This document shows positions 1 to 12,413 of a stretch of 64,000 nucleotides of DNA, one piece after another; position 1 is the first letter of the stretch; each line of letters starts with the position of its first letter. Under the pieces are notes generated by a model that made no database searches, was not told where the DNA came from, and was given only the letters and a program-made list of their open reading frames with translations. Made by a program: the position numbers and the translations under genes. Source of the stretch: Toxonevra muliebris (taxonomy: Eukaryota > Arthropoda > Insecta > Diptera > Pallopteridae); the NCBI GenBank assembly GCA_963691655.1, contig OY829328.1, positions 88,726,400 to 88,790,399 on the forward strand. Reading direction: 5' to 3'.

Positions 1-42
1 TCATATATATGAATGATCTCAATTACTATTGTTGTACGAAAC

Positions 43-1368
43 CTAAATTATATTTCTAATTTCCCAATGACAATAAGAATCCAAATTATACTTGCTGTTT
101 ATACCGCTATATATTAAAATGTCATCAAATTTTATACACAGCAATGCCTTTAAATGTAAGTTTTCTATGGTAAAAGTATTTTGCGATTTTAATTTAATAC
201 ACCATATATCAAGTGGCGAATGGGAACGAGTTTCGACAAAATCATTATTAAATAAGTTCAAACTCAGTATAATTTGTGAATTTTTAAAACTTAATACATT
301 TTTAACATCATCATAATCAATATGCCATACTGTAGTTTTTTTGTGGAGCTGTGGTATTTTACTGAATCCCAAATGAATAAGAAGTTTAGAGGAAGTCTGC
401 ATTGGTATAGCATTTGTTAAAAAATACATTCCTTTGCTGTTTTTAATGTATATTTTTTTTCCATTATTATGAGTCAGATTGAAAAATAGTCTACGCACAT
501 GTGGCGGTAGCGATTGTTGCATATTTTGTAGCAAAGACTGTTCGCTCTTTGTCAAAAGCTTAAAGCTTTCATGTGCTTTTATTTTATTTATGCTTGCGGC
601 AAAATTATAATACATTAACAATGTGTTGCTGCTCGTCGTCTTTGATAATGTCGAGGTAAATGAGGCTGCTGTTTTTAATTTCCAATATAATATTAGTATT
701 AGTTGCAGTTTCAAAGTATTGATGCCCGTACTTTGTAATTGTAAATCGTTCAGGAACTCAGCGCTTTCTACATCTCTGTAAATTGCGTTAATGCAATATT
801 GTGCAGTTTTATATATTAGCTCGAAATTGGATGGAACACTTAAAATTTGCACAAGTCTTGCCAGTTTAAAAAACCTTTCTTTATTAGTTGTATCATTGTT
901 TGTTGTTGTGATCAATATACTACGAATTGAATTTGCTGCATTTTGCATTATATGAAGTTGTAGTTTTCTTTCAAATAATTCTAAATTTTTATTTAAAACA
1001 GAATTGTTTCCAATTTTTAAGGATGCAATTTTTTGATCTATTTTTTTATATGCTTTTAAAAACTTTTCAAAATCATTTAAATTTTGATAACGTTCATTGA
1101 TGTTGACATTTTGATTGAAAGTTTCCAAAAACCACATTTGAGTTAATGTTTCATTTTGTTGTACGATATATAAAAATAACTCTGGTATTTTATTCATTTG
1201 ACGCGTTTCTTTTAATAAATTTTCAGCATGTTTAAATTTATGCTCTTTCACTTGATTCACTAGAAGATCGATTAAGTTTTTCGTATTCCACATTGCATTC
1301 GGAGTTGATTTCACAATACAATTGATAATTATTATGAACAAAAGAAAAATTAAATTGACGATATCCAT
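43..1368 (-). CDS. Secreted protein of unknown function, 441 aa, intronless
   Basis: A single uninterrupted frame runs from an ATG at 1368 to a TAG at 43-45. The frame is open a little further upstream, but the first ATG is at 1368 and begins directly with a signal-peptide-like segment: MDIVNL, then a run of Leu/Ile/Phe to about residue 20, then a polar STPNA region. The middle (about 30-290) looks helical and is rich in Lys, Asn and Leu. The last 150 residues have a different character, with short beta-like repeats and spaced aromatic motifs such as VWHI, DIWCIKL and CHWEI, loosely reminiscent of a beta-trefoil or lipoprotein-type carbohydrate-binding fold; that is a guess only. I do not recognise the family. 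The gene lies antisense to, and probably inside an intron of, the long PDZ gene whose exon starts at 2614, because that exon needs an upstream partner. Frame length and the signal peptide argue for a real gene. Confidence 0.75.
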   Translation of the reverse strand: MDIVNLIFLLFIIIINCIVKSTPNAMWNTKNLIDLLVNQVKEHKFKHAENLLKETRQMNKIPELFLYIVQQNETLTQMWFLETFNQNVNINERYQNLNDFEKFLKAYKKIDQKIASLKIGNNSVLNKNLELFERKLQLHIMQNAANSIRSILITTTNNDTTNKERFFKLARLVQILSVPSNFELIYKTAQYCINAIYRDVESAEFLNDLQLQSTGINTLKLQLILILYWKLKTAASFTSTLSKTTSSNTLLMYYNFAASINKIKAHESFKLLTKSEQSLLQNMQQSLPPHVRRLFFNLTHNNGKKIYIKNSKGMYFLTNAIPMQTSSKLLIHLGFSKIPQLHKKTTVWHIDYDDVKNVLSFKNSQIILSLNLFNNDFVETRSHSPLDIWCIKLKSQNTFTIENLHLKALLCIKFDDILIYSGINSKYNLDSYCHWEIRNII

Positions 1369-2613
1369 TTTTATTTTAAATTTTTTATTGTTTGTCTTCA
1401 AAATACCTCGTCTTTGTTTAAGAAACGATAAACAAGTAATGTCAGTGCATAGCTTTAACTGCTACTAAATTAAAATGAAAGCAATCACAATGGTTATAAA
1501 ATTACTAAGTATAACCAAAAATCAGTTTGATAAGATTCTCTATTCAACACACCAAAAGAGTGTAGTTATGCGGTTAATGCTTTCGATAACGCTCTATTTA
1601 AAAACATATTACACTCTTTCTCCTCAATATTATTCAGTTAAAAGTGATTCAGTTATTTTCCCTCTTTGATGATTAAAAATTAAAGAGCGCTCTTTCTTTA
1701 AATGTTTCCTATGACCCAGCAGAAAAATTCCATATTACATTTCTACTTACAGGCTAATGCTTGGTTTTCACTATGTCATATTCCCTGTCAAAGGGAGAGA
1801 AAGAGAGCAATTCCTATATGAAAATGCCAGCATGTTTGCAAATTTGATAGTGAAAACCAGGCATAAGTGAGCTGTGCACATTAAAAATTCTTTGGGATAT
1901 GGGTTCTGCATTTAAATGTAATGAGCCTTCATTAGTCGCTTCTTACTAAGTAACTTCTTCCTAAGTAAGTAAAAGCGAATGATGTACATGATGTATACTC
2001 AGTGCAGCATATGCGCTGCCCATCCTACAAGGTTTAATAAATTTTGAATTTTTTCCCCGAAACTGTAGCTGTGGGCGCCATAGTCAGCTTCTACAATTTT
2101 TGACTCTGGAAACTACAAGTTCCAGTAGAATTTATTGCGTTAATAGAAAATCAAAAACACTATCATTCAGAAATCATCGATGATTTGCAAATTTACTACT
2201 GGGTATTGCTCACATTGCGTATTCATCAAAAAACAAAAAAACTGAGTTGAATGGAAGTTTTTGCTATAATAAAATCATTTCAATATTTTGTATTCGCGAA
2301 GTAACTTTTTATTGTGAGAGAAAAATAGGGAATTTCCCATTATGAAATTGCAAATTTGATTGAATTTGATATAATGAACACCAGAGATTTTGAATTCTAT
2401 AGGGTTTATTCTTATAGTAAATGCAAATATTGTTTATTTATGAAATGAGCGATCAAATTTTCACAATTTCTCAAATATTAACGTTAAGTACAACGAACTT
2501 CAGAACTTCCTTTAATATGTTTATTTTTAAGTTTTTTTTTACATGGTAGGTACTTGGCATATTTAGCTTTTTAATTTTTTAATAACATCAATTATTATTT
2601 TTTCTATTTTCAG
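1369..2613. other. Noncoding: 5' flank of the secreted-protein gene and probable intron of the PDZ gene
   Basis: I see no convincing coding sequence. A pyrimidine-rich tract ending in TTTTCAG at 2607-2613 is the splice acceptor for the exon at 2614. A short 64-codon open frame at 1475-1669 has no supporting features. Confidence 0.5.
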
Positions 2614-2799
2614 GACATTTACCTGATTATAAATTAGTAACAGCAGTGCCTGTTGTTATTTTGGATGACGAACTAAAATGTGGCAGTATGCCGCTTCCAA
2701 CAACAACAAAAACATCACCATCTTCAATAGTATTAAATGAAATAAATGCAACAAATACAAATATAACAACAGCACCACAAACCTCAGCAACACGTAATG
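2614..2799 (+). CDS. Upstream coding exon of the PDZ scaffold gene (isoform with distal start)
   Basis: The exon is bounded by a polypyrimidine tract plus CAG (2611-2613) and a strong donor G|GTAAGC at 2800. It is open in one frame and reads HLPDYKLVTAVPVVILDDE followed by a Thr/Asn/Pro-rich stretch. It enters needing one base from a previous exon and leaves with one base (phase 1). That is exactly the phase accepted by the exon at 18084, and the same as the donor of the other upstream exon at 8920. It has no start codon of its own, so an earlier exon must lie upstream, possibly outside the window. Joining this exon to the PDZ gene is inference from phase, strand and position; no transcript was available. 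Confidence 0.55.
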
Positions 2800-5700
2800 G
2801 TAAGCATTTAGCTAATAACTACGAGTAAAATAATCATTGAAATTTTAGGGTGTACGTAGAGCAATCAATCAGCTCACAGTCTTTAGAGCGCTCTTTCATG
2901 TGGGCATATAAAAAAAAAACTAGTAAATATAAGCAGATCAATATTTTTCTTTAAAATAGGCACAAACTTCTCAAGTAATTAAATCGATTATTCGTTAGTA
3001 CTATGATCCTTTTCAAAAGAACCTTTTTGCCTCCAAGTTCTTCTTAATTTGTTGTGGATCAGCACCGTTATCGAAGTGAGTTCATCATTGCAAAAAGTTT
3101 TCAGCAAGAAATATCAAACGAACCAAAAAATTAAAAGCGCTCTTTTACTCAGATTTTGAGAAACGCAATCTGTGAGCGATAACTATTAAAGAGTAATATA
3201 TAAGTTTCATTTCTCATAAATGAGGGAAAGAAAGTGGGTCGATTTTGCGAACAAATGAGCCAATCGAAGTGAATAATTCGCAATTGTGAAAGCAAAAGTA
3301 ACGCATGCAATAAGTTGTAAATACTCAAACAATAAAAACAAAAAATAGTAGGTACTTAGTATCAAATTACCAACAATGATAGTGTGTATTTCAGTTGGCA
3401 ATTTTCAATAAAATGTAGAAGAAAAAATGAGGGGCAAGGGTGTGTTTATGTCATGCTAACTTAAAGCAGGTATAACAAATTAGGGTAATACGGTTTTAAA
3501 AGACTACAGTTACAAGCACATAAGCAGTTGCAATACTTTTCTTAAAAAGTAAATTATGAAGTAAACAGATTTGTAAAACTAAAATGAAGAAGTGCTGAAA
3601 ATATAATAATAAAACTTTTTAAGCTAAAAAAAATATAAGTAAGAAAAAAGTAGCTTCCTATTTGGAAGCACCCTATGCAAAACACTTATGTGGCACAACA
3701 TGCAAGATTTTATTAAATAAATACAATGTTCAGAATTTTACACTAGCTCAGGAATTGAACATGAATTGAAATTTATTTGGTATTAATTTTTTTAATTCGT
3801 GTTTTTTAATGCCCTAATTAATTGTGTATTAATAATACCGAAAGTATACTTACGAGTTATGCCGAAGATTTTAGCTAGAGAACAGGATTATATTGGTTAA
3901 TAAAAAAAAACAGTTAGGAGCAAGAGAATTTCACAGTTTTAAGGTAGAAAGAAAACAAGAAAGAACTAAATACTACTATCAAATACGATGAACACATTTG
4001 CGACCAAAAATTAGGTACAAAGGTTCAATGCAAAGATTTTTGTTTTTGGAATATACAGAATATTTAGGATATACAGAATATTTCTATGACTTAGATATCG
4101 AATAATGCACCACAATATAGCAACTGGAGACTGGAATAGGCGGCTGAACTTCAACGAACTTTGCGGTTTGATTGGTTCATCTTTTCTGATATCCAACCGA
4201 GCTCACGAGTTTTCAAAATATCTCATATATTTTGATCATTGGTCATGATTAAAAAAAACTTTGCGCACCTTTGAAAGGATTAACAGACCAATCTTTTTCC
4301 GCCAAGCTCAAATTTAAATTTTTGTAATACATGTTCTTTCATGTCTGTACATGTTATTCAGATCTGCCGGATTTTAATCAGTTTATAACTAAGATATTAA
4401 CCGATCCAAGCTATTCTGGCATTTACACTAATATTAAAAAGTTATGGAGACAAGTGCTCATCGAATATATTAAAGAGGTTAATAAAATGAATGTTTTGTG
4501 CAAGGACATTGCAGAAATAATTAGCAAGTAGCAATACGCAAAATTTAAACCGGAAAAAAGCAAGAATTGCTTGAAGTTCTACATGAAGTGGTACGACAGT
4601 TAGCTAAAGGAACTCATTGCTATTGGCTGATACGTTTAATGAATTTACGAGCTTTTCAAGCATTTTCCCCATTTCAATACAAATTTTAAGCTTCTTATAT
4701 CCATTTTGAATTACAACCTACAAAATTTTAAATACTGAATTTCAGAAAATTACAGCATGAGTCTTTAGAGAAGTGGGCGCTTAAGTTCATTGCAAAACTA
4801 AACAAAAAAAGTTTCCTAATATTTCTATTTATATGTTCGTACATATGTGCACCAAAAAGAAAAAACAAAAAATTTAAGTAGAGTTCTTTTTTTCGTTTTA
4901 AACTTAATTGACACTTCACTTCCGCCTCACAAACAGCTCTAATGATCTTAGTTAATGCAATTTTGTATATTTATTTATTAAATTAGACACAGTTAATTAA
5001 TAGTCAATCGTCTAAAATCAATTAAAATATGGCAATTTTCTAGTTGAGTTAAGCTCATTAATATACTCGCTATTTTTGCCAATTGCCAATTGCTTCAGAT
5101 ACACACACATACTAACAGATATGTACCTACACATATATATGTACAAACATATATGTAGTATTTTGTATTTGAGCATTTTAATGGAGCTGTTTTTGCCATA
5201 AGCAGTCAAACAAATTATGTTGAATTGGCATTTGCCATGTCTTAAGCACAAATTTGTTAAATGAGATTTCTGTCTCTGTCTCACACTCTGATAGAGCTTA
5301 ATTCTATTGTTGTTGTATCTAGCAGTTTTAATTGTTGCTATTTTGTACTATGTATTGACAGCTTTCTGATCTTAATCCCAAGAATTATACAATTCATAAA
5401 AATCAATTTCTATGAATTTATAGTGGGCTGTTGGTTGCCAAAGAGGCTTAAGCAAATCTGAGATTGTTAGTGAATACCAAAAAATCAAAAACAATGAATG
5501 AAACTAACTTATTCCAAAAAAGAAAATCACTTATTGTTAACATGTTTAAACGTCAATTAAAATTGCTGCTACTGTCTTTTTCGCTTTTAGGTATATGTTG
5601 TACTTAAAATCTAAAGTAAATACACCCTTAAATAGCTTCATTTTCTAAATCGCTTCAGAAATGTCCAATCGTTCATCTGTTCGTAATCATAAAAAACATT

Positions 5701-8697
5701 CCGTTTTGCTTTTTTCCATTTCAGAAGGAAAATCTATTTTTTTTATTTCAGAATGCAAGTTGATTCCATTCTCCAAAGAGAAATTAAATTCAGAAATCGC
5801 TGTCTTTTGTTAAATATTGTTATATATATTCATCATGATCCTTAATTTTCTTCAAACAAAAACTCTTACCCCAGGGAAAACGAACTCCCATTTTTGAGCA
5901 TCAATGTAATTTAAAATACAGATGCATGCGTATATGTTGATGTATGGGTACAAGTGCTTATTTATTAAGCACACTTTTAGGCTTCATTATTTTCATAAAA
6001 ACTGAAATTTAAATGTTCATACATTTTTACACATCAAGCTAATTTTAAAAATCAAGGAAAAAATTTGCAATTTTTGTATTTTTTTCTTTTTTTTTTTTGA
6101 TTAAATTTTAGCAAATTTGCATTGAAATTCTGAACTCTGGACAATATCAACAATTTTAAAAATGTCGCTTTTTTACGAATTAGCTTTTGGGCTGATTGAT
6201 TGACTGAAGAAACTGAAACCAGTTTCAAAGGTCTAGGAATTGAAAAGAAAAAATGTGACGATTAAAACTTTTCTGAGAAACATAAAGAACATTTTTTTAA
6301 AATTACTAATGTCAACTTCATTGAACAAGATAAATTAATTAAAAAATTATAAAAAAAATTCAATCTGAGAATTCCTTCTGTCTTTTGGTCAGCCGTTGTA
6401 TGGGATCGAGTCACTGGGCACCAATTGTACTTAAAAGTGTTTAATATTAATTAATTAATATTTTTTTAAAGTTTTGGCATACAAATTTTATTTCATTTCA
6501 ATTTTTGGTATATTTTATGTTTCGATATTAAGTATACCATAAAATTCGGTACAGTTAGCCAGCTTATTCTACATTTTGATTTTTTAGGTGGAATTAGTAT
6601 ATAGAACTATTAATTCATATTTTCCCCTTACTATAATTACTTACATTGTTTTTTTTTTTTTTTAATGAAGCAAGCTTTGAAGAATGTGAGAAAATATTCC
6701 ATTATTTTTATATTTCTTTGTAATGTGCTAAAACCGTTATGCAAGAGTACCAAAAAATCTGCAAAGTATAGAAAAATTTGCAAATTGCAAAATATGACGT
6801 CATTGGCAGATATCGTTACCTGAGTTGCATTGGAAAATTTCTATGCAGTAACCAACAACAATGTTCTTAGCGCAATTTTTCTCTCTTCTTTTCGCTCTGT
6901 ACTAACATCATTTCTATGTGCCAAACAACAGCACTGATGCTCGAACTTTAAAACAAACCAGTAAGTGCCCGTGCTCACATTTGAATTTTTGATTTTTTTT
7001 CTTTGTAAATCAAATACCTTTCTTATCATTTTTAAGTCAACCAACAATAAAATGAGCATAAGCATGAGAAACGGATGTTGGTAATCATTTAAATTGTTGC
7101 ATATCACTCGAAATGTGTATGTCGAAGTTAAAGAAGCAGAAGATGCAACAGAAAAAATTCAATCAAAATGAATGCAGAAACTCAAATGGTAATTATTTAC
7201 AATTTGCGCAACGATCACGTACATAAAAATATACAGTAAAGTTCAATACTTATATACATATATACTGATATAAAATGTGAAGAAAAGAGATGTAAGCGAT
7301 AATATTAAAAAATTTACTATACCTACATAAAATATAAAACAATGAAATAAGCAAAAAAAAAAAAACAACAAAAAAATAAATAAATATTTAAGAATATTCA
7401 ATTTTGGAAACCACAGTATTTTGTGAGAATTTTGAGGTTTTGATCATATCAAAAATTGTTCCCTCTTTTAAAATTCAAATTCTTTGCTGCCTCTGGTGCT
7501 TCGACTTCCATTTATTAAGAACCTCTTTTATTTGCCTGTTGTATAAGTTACTCCGGGCCACACATTTTCTCACGTATGGACATATATACATACATATATA
7601 TATATATGAATAGTAAGCGTGCGTAACAATGTCGATCCAACTCTATCCGTTTGTCCATCCATCCGTTTGTGTACGGCTTACAGTAATCGAACAAAGCGAG
7701 GCAAGCAGACTTGGTACAGACATTTCTCATAAGCAGGAAAAGGTTAGCATTCAATTGTATTGTTTTCGTTAACCAATTTTTCTCCCTGCAAAAATCTTTC
7801 AAATCATACACCATATTTTGAAAATATTGAGAAGGTCTTACAAATCCGAATCTATCTGAATGAACATAACACCGTCCAATGAGAAAAAGGAAAAGTTCCA
7901 GGTAGAGTAGGTCTGTTAAGTAACTGAGTAATCATTTGTGGTCAAGTATCAGAATCAATGTTTAAAATAATCGATTTCTTGTGGCATGGGTAGGAATCAA
8001 TCATTAAAAACACAATGTCTGTCATTTTGTTGACTAATAAATGTAAATTTGTTTTTTAAAGAAGAAAGCGTGCCTTCTAAAAAAATCAATAAAGACATAA
8101 CATTTATGCTAATGTGATGGAATAAAGGATAGGAACAGCATTAGAATCATTCTTATCAGTTTAAATATGTGAATGTCGTCATAAGAACATTAAAACCAAA
8201 ACAAGAAACAAAATCGTTTCTCACAACACTACAAACAATTGACTGAAAGTGGCAATTGAAATTGTGCAAGCGTTTTAAACATAAATCTCAAATCTAAATC
8301 AAAATTAACCACCAATGTCCACTGCAAATTTGTAAATATGTTGCTGCTGTTATTGTATATAAATTTGCCATCAACAACTGACAACATTCAACATTTTTGT
8401 TGTATATTTATTTTTATTTTTTTTTATTGTTATTTAGTGATAAAAAGTGCATTATGTTTTATTTTTTACATACGCAAAATAGTTTTTAATTGGCATTCAA
8501 ACGTAGAAGACGCGAAATTACGAAATCTTCAACTAACAACTAAAAATAAAATGTTTAAAATACTAAGTAAAGTAACCTTTTACAAAAATGTTAAAAGCGA
8601 TTTGAGATTGCATCAAATAATATGTGATAAAAATTGTGTACTAACAAGTTTTGATTTTGTTTCTATAAAATAAAGGCGAAGAAAGAATTTGTGAAAA
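2800..8697. other. Long intron or upstream region of the PDZ gene
   Basis: AT-rich sequence with numerous A and T runs and ATACATATATATG-type short repeats around 5100-5160, 7250-7265 and 7580-7610. Apart from the decayed coding relic at 4366-4690, annotated separately, I see no exon with acceptable splice sites. The several hundred bases before 8698 would be the leader of the alternative first exon and contain a 111-codon open frame at 8338-8673 with no recognisable content. Confidence 0.4.
4366..4690 (+). pseudogene. Decayed coding relic of unknown family
   Basis: The + strand reads protein-like sequence beginning LPDFNQFITKIL and including YTNIKKLWRQVLIEY and VLCKDIAEIIS. There is then an in-frame TAG at about 4529-4531, further open sequence QYAKFKPEK, and a one-base frame change at an A-run near 4555. 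It continues as ELLEVLHEVVRQLAKG and HCYWLIRLMNLRAFQAF. The amphipathic, charged composition differs from the surrounding intronic DNA, and it continues across the stop and the frameshift, which suggests a pseudogene or retrocopy fragment of a real helical protein. I could not identify the parent. It sits in an intron of the PDZ gene, in the same orientation. Confidence 0.35.
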
Positions 8698-8920
8698 ATG
8701 TCACGCAAACGCTTTAAGTTTAAATTGTTTAGAGCAAATTTTAAGCCTAAAACCACAATTGATGCTGTGACTATTGCAACAACATCAACGGCAACGGATA
8801 CGGATATGCATAGTATAATAATGCTAACGGATGCGGATACGGATACTATACGAATAAATACTAATGAAAAATTGGAAAAAAATAAAACAAAAAAATATCA
8901 TAAAACAATTATGCAACGAG
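8698..8920 (+). CDS. Alternative first coding exon of the PDZ scaffold gene
   Basis: The ATG at 8698 has an A-rich favourable context (AAAAATG). It opens a frame reading MSRKRFKFKLFRANFKPK, then a Thr/Ala/Asp-rich stretch containing repeated DTDT/TDAD motifs and a Lys-rich end KKYHKTIMQR. It stops being protein-like exactly at a good donor, CGAG|GTGAGA, at 8921. The exon ends after one base of a codon, matching the phase of the acceptor at 18083. Spliced there, the protein continues [13 protein letters not shown]. This gives a complete open frame of 1365 codons, including the stop, through to 24393. An alternative promoter near 8.3 kb is implied. Confidence 0.55.
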
Positions 8921-10145
8921 GTGAGAAGACATTTGTGCTAATCTCAGTGATTATACGTTTTTGATAACTATAAAGACGTTTATAGAAATTTGAATCGGAA
9001 AATCTTCATCCATTCTATTTTCATTCACACTATTGTTTTTTTTTAATGCATTGACGCTGAGAGAAAATACACATATCTTATTTTATGAATTTCATTGATA
9101 TTGCTGCTCACAAAGTGAGAGAGAGAAAGTGAAAACATTGTGAAGGGTTTAATACCCAACCCCCTCCCCTCTTTTGAAGGCCTCCTTGCTAACCAGCTTC
9201 GGACACTCCGTCTAATGATATGTGCTCTCAAATATTACTTATCATATTTTCACTTATGTCTAATATATCAAAAAATATTTTCAAAGATTTTGTTAAATAA
9301 AAACAGAAGAAACCGATTTTCTGTTTGTGTGCAAAATGATTGAGAGCGAACAAATGCTGCTGGTGCTCCTTGCCAATGTCTGCGTTTCAAATACCAAAAG
9401 TTGTACTAATCAGAAACTCACAACAACGCTTTTCTAGCATACTCTCGTCACAGTTGCCTATAATATGTGGAGCAATGGCAATGGTAATGTTAAAAATATT
9501 ATGTTTTCGAAAATATATAAAAAAAATTAAATCAAATTAATCAAATTGAATAGAAAGGAGTCCGGAGTTAGTCATTTTAAATGTTTTAGATTTTTATTGT
9601 TTTGTTTCTCTTTTCTTTGTTTGGGAAAGGAAAAAAAGGATCTGCGGGTTCTAAGAGGGACCTTTTTTTGCTTTAGTTGAAAGAAGATACGTAAATATTG
9701 AAGATTTTTTTATAAAAAAATTAAACCTATTCTCAAAAGTGAGTAGGTGCTAGGTTTTTAAAAAAAATTTCCAAAAATTACCTTTTTTGCGCTTCCTCTT
9801 TAAAGGAAAAAGCATTATTTCTGTTATTTTTGCCTTCGCAAGAAGAGAGATGATTGGAGTGCGCTTATTCTTTTTCTCTTCCTGAGTGTCTTATGTTCCT
9901 TAAAGAATCACACTCACTCACTTTTTAAATCGGTTTCCTTCTTTTCATTTTCTCTCTGTTTTTTACATTTTATTTTATTTGTCTATTGGGGCAAAGTGCA
10001 ATGGACCGAGTGCTATAGAAGCCCTATGGTCATTTTGTCCACTTACATAATTTACCTCATTGATAAAATATCGCCATTTATTCCTATTTATTTATTATGA
10101 TATCATCTTAAATAATAAGTATTTACTTTATTTTATTTATATTTA

Positions 10146-10263
10146 GGGTATTCACAAACTATTGTATACTGTCTTATATGTAATTATAATGACCTATAAT
10201 TTTATAAGAAAAATGAGAGAACATATGACCAATGAGAGGATACAACACCGAATAAAATACCTC
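10146..10263 (+). repeat. One-ended copy of a small MITE-like repeat
   Basis: It begins GGGTATTCACAAAC, passes through CCTATAATTTTATAAG and AAAATGAGAGAACATATGAC, and ends near ACACCGAATAAAATACC. The same word order occurs at 47052-47166, which in addition has an inverted copy of the first end. This copy has lost the right terminus. Confidence 0.5.
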
Positions 10264-11323
10264 AGTTATTTACATTTTATAATGTTATACTAGCTGTGTT
10301 TTATTCGCTAGCCAGTTTAACATGTGCGAATAAAACGACAAAGTTATTAAGTCTCTTTTTCGTTATAATGTTATTCACAATGAAACTGCTCAGCAGCTAA
10401 AACATTTAACTGAAACATTTAAATGGATATCAGTTATTGCGGTCAATCGCAGGAATTGTTTTTAATTTTTACTCTTTATAAGAATATTTAACGATGATTT
10501 TAATTAATTTTTCACCGCCAGACATTTCAAATATTTTCCTTTTCTGTTTTTTGCCAAACTGTCATCATGTTAACAATAGAATTTGATGTAGTTAAACAAC
10601 TTTTTAAGTATACATAACAGCTATAATTATACGTGTCATCTCTACCGCTTTGTTGTTGTTTTCCCATACAACTATCGCTGCCAGTTATAAATAACTAGAA
10701 GCAAGTGGCGAATAAAACGCAGCTACTATTTGGTCTGTGGTTAACACACTTTAAATAAGATTGTAAATGTAATAAATGAATTAGGTTAGTTAAGATTATA
10801 GTGGCGGCGAATTGCCTCACATTAGCCACATTGGGTACATAATGTTACCACGAACTTCCCTTGTATTAACTTATTTTCTGTCGTACTCTTTGTCAAAGTT
10901 ATTTAATTCCATAACCATAGTTATTAAATTTTAACCATATTCGTTCGATTGACTTTAAATATAAATATTTGACATAACTCACCTTTAGTAATAATTTTTA
11001 TTTTACACTTTAAAAATGCATAAAATAAAAATACGCTCACTCACTCTCTCCGTGCTATGTGTGCTATGCTTGCACACAGCTACGGCCACAGAATCATCAC
11101 AGTGCCAGTGTCTCACTTAAAAAACGCCCATGTGTCTATAACTCGTTAACTTTGATATTTATGCGCTTATGGCAATATTTATAACAACAACAAATTGCCA
11201 ACTACTAACTATTATTATAAATATAAAAGTGATGCCAAATTGTATATAATTCACACTCGCACTCACAATCGCACATACACACACACGTACAGTAATTCAC
11301 TCACTTAGTCATACTTGTGTGTA

Positions 11324-11331
11324 GGTATAGG
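11324..11331. repeat. Left target-site duplication of hAT copy 1
   Basis: GGTATAGG, identical to 13154-13161 on the other side of the element. Confidence 0.9.
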
Positions 11332-11450
11332 CACGGTTGCCACATCAAAACTTTTTTTGGGGCCAAAAACAAAAGCAAAAAGGACCAAAATGGAAAAAAA
11401 TGGACCAAATTTTTTTTAAATTATTTTGTTTATTTAACAAGTAAATATAG

Positions 11451-11790
11451 CACATTATAAAATGTGTATAACAATTTTATAATATTTTTTTAGCGATTGC
11501 TAGAGAATACATTCATATATCACATCAAACTAAAACAAAAAAAAGTGCTCAGAAATTCATACAGCACATATGTAATGAAAGGTATATTAAAATTACTTAT
11601 AATATTTTAAGTGATTATTATATAGTACAAACATAAGTATATCACATTATATATTAGCAGAAAAAACAAAAAAAGAAGTGCTTACAAATTCATATAGCAT
11701 ATATGTATTAAAAAGTGTATAAAATGTAAAAACTACTTATAATATTTTAAGAGATTGTTATATATTAAAAACATATATCACATTAAACAA
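11451..11790 (+). repeat. Diverged tandem array inside hAT copy 1
   Basis: About three units of roughly 110-135 bp. Each contains, in order, a GCACATATGT-like word, TATAATATTTTAAG, a GATTATTATATAG-like word, TATATCACATTA and, in the first two units, AAACAAAAAAAG(A)AGTGCT. The same array appears reversed in copy 2 (about 16440-16770). Confidence 0.6.
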
Positions 11791-11869
11791 TATCAAAAAC
11801 AACAACAAAAAAATGGTTAGCAATTCAGATACAAAGAACATTTTTGGGACTGGAAATAAATCAAGTATA

Positions 11870-12400
11870 TCGACAAATCAAAAAATAACGAGGCAGAAAG
11901 TATATTCTTTTAAAGATGAATACAAATGTAAAGTCATTTTTGAAATCAGATATCAAAGAAAAAATTTAGAAAAAAACGGTATTCAAAACCAAAAAGCAGT
12001 GCCATATACTCCTCAACAGAATGGCGTTGCTAAATCTTTACTACTCAGTAGTATCGAAACCAAAGTAGATTTCGTCAGCAACTTAGATGCTCTTACATCG
12101 ACCGGGTCTGTGTTTACATCTTTATCAGAAGCATGCAAAGACTTGGTGTGACTTCGGCGAATTTTGAGTGGATTTAATCAACAAATGAGCGCACCAAAGT
12201 TGTACGAAGACAAAGTTGCTTGAGACCGATTGAAGGAGAGAAGTTTTCAGGTTTCTGGCCAATAAAAGCACAAAGACGCGCGATTTTGTTTTCAAAAGGA
12301 CTAAGTAGATAAAAAGTTGCACTTACTGTCCGACCGAAAACATGATGGCAGACTTACTGATGAAGCCATTGCCAGCAAGGCGGATTCAATTAGGCAGGCG
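11870..12400 (+). pseudogene. Decayed Ty1/copia-type pol fragment (integrase then RNase H end) inside hAT copy 1
   Basis: Two blocks of a copia-type polyprotein can be read. The first, up to about 12040, has a degraded integrase-core segment followed by the hallmark YTPQQNGVA at 12005-12031, preceded by an ENGI/KNGI-type motif. The second, about 12266-12400, has a KH-x-D-x-R type RNase H segment and, after a frame change, MADLL followed by KPLPARR, the typical C-terminal RNase H motif of copia elements. Much of integrase and all of reverse transcriptase between them is missing, and stops and frameshifts are present. It is not functional. It shows that the hAT element carries an internally deleted retrotransposon remnant. 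Confidence 0.7.
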
Positions 12401-12413
12401 TATTGAAAAAAAG

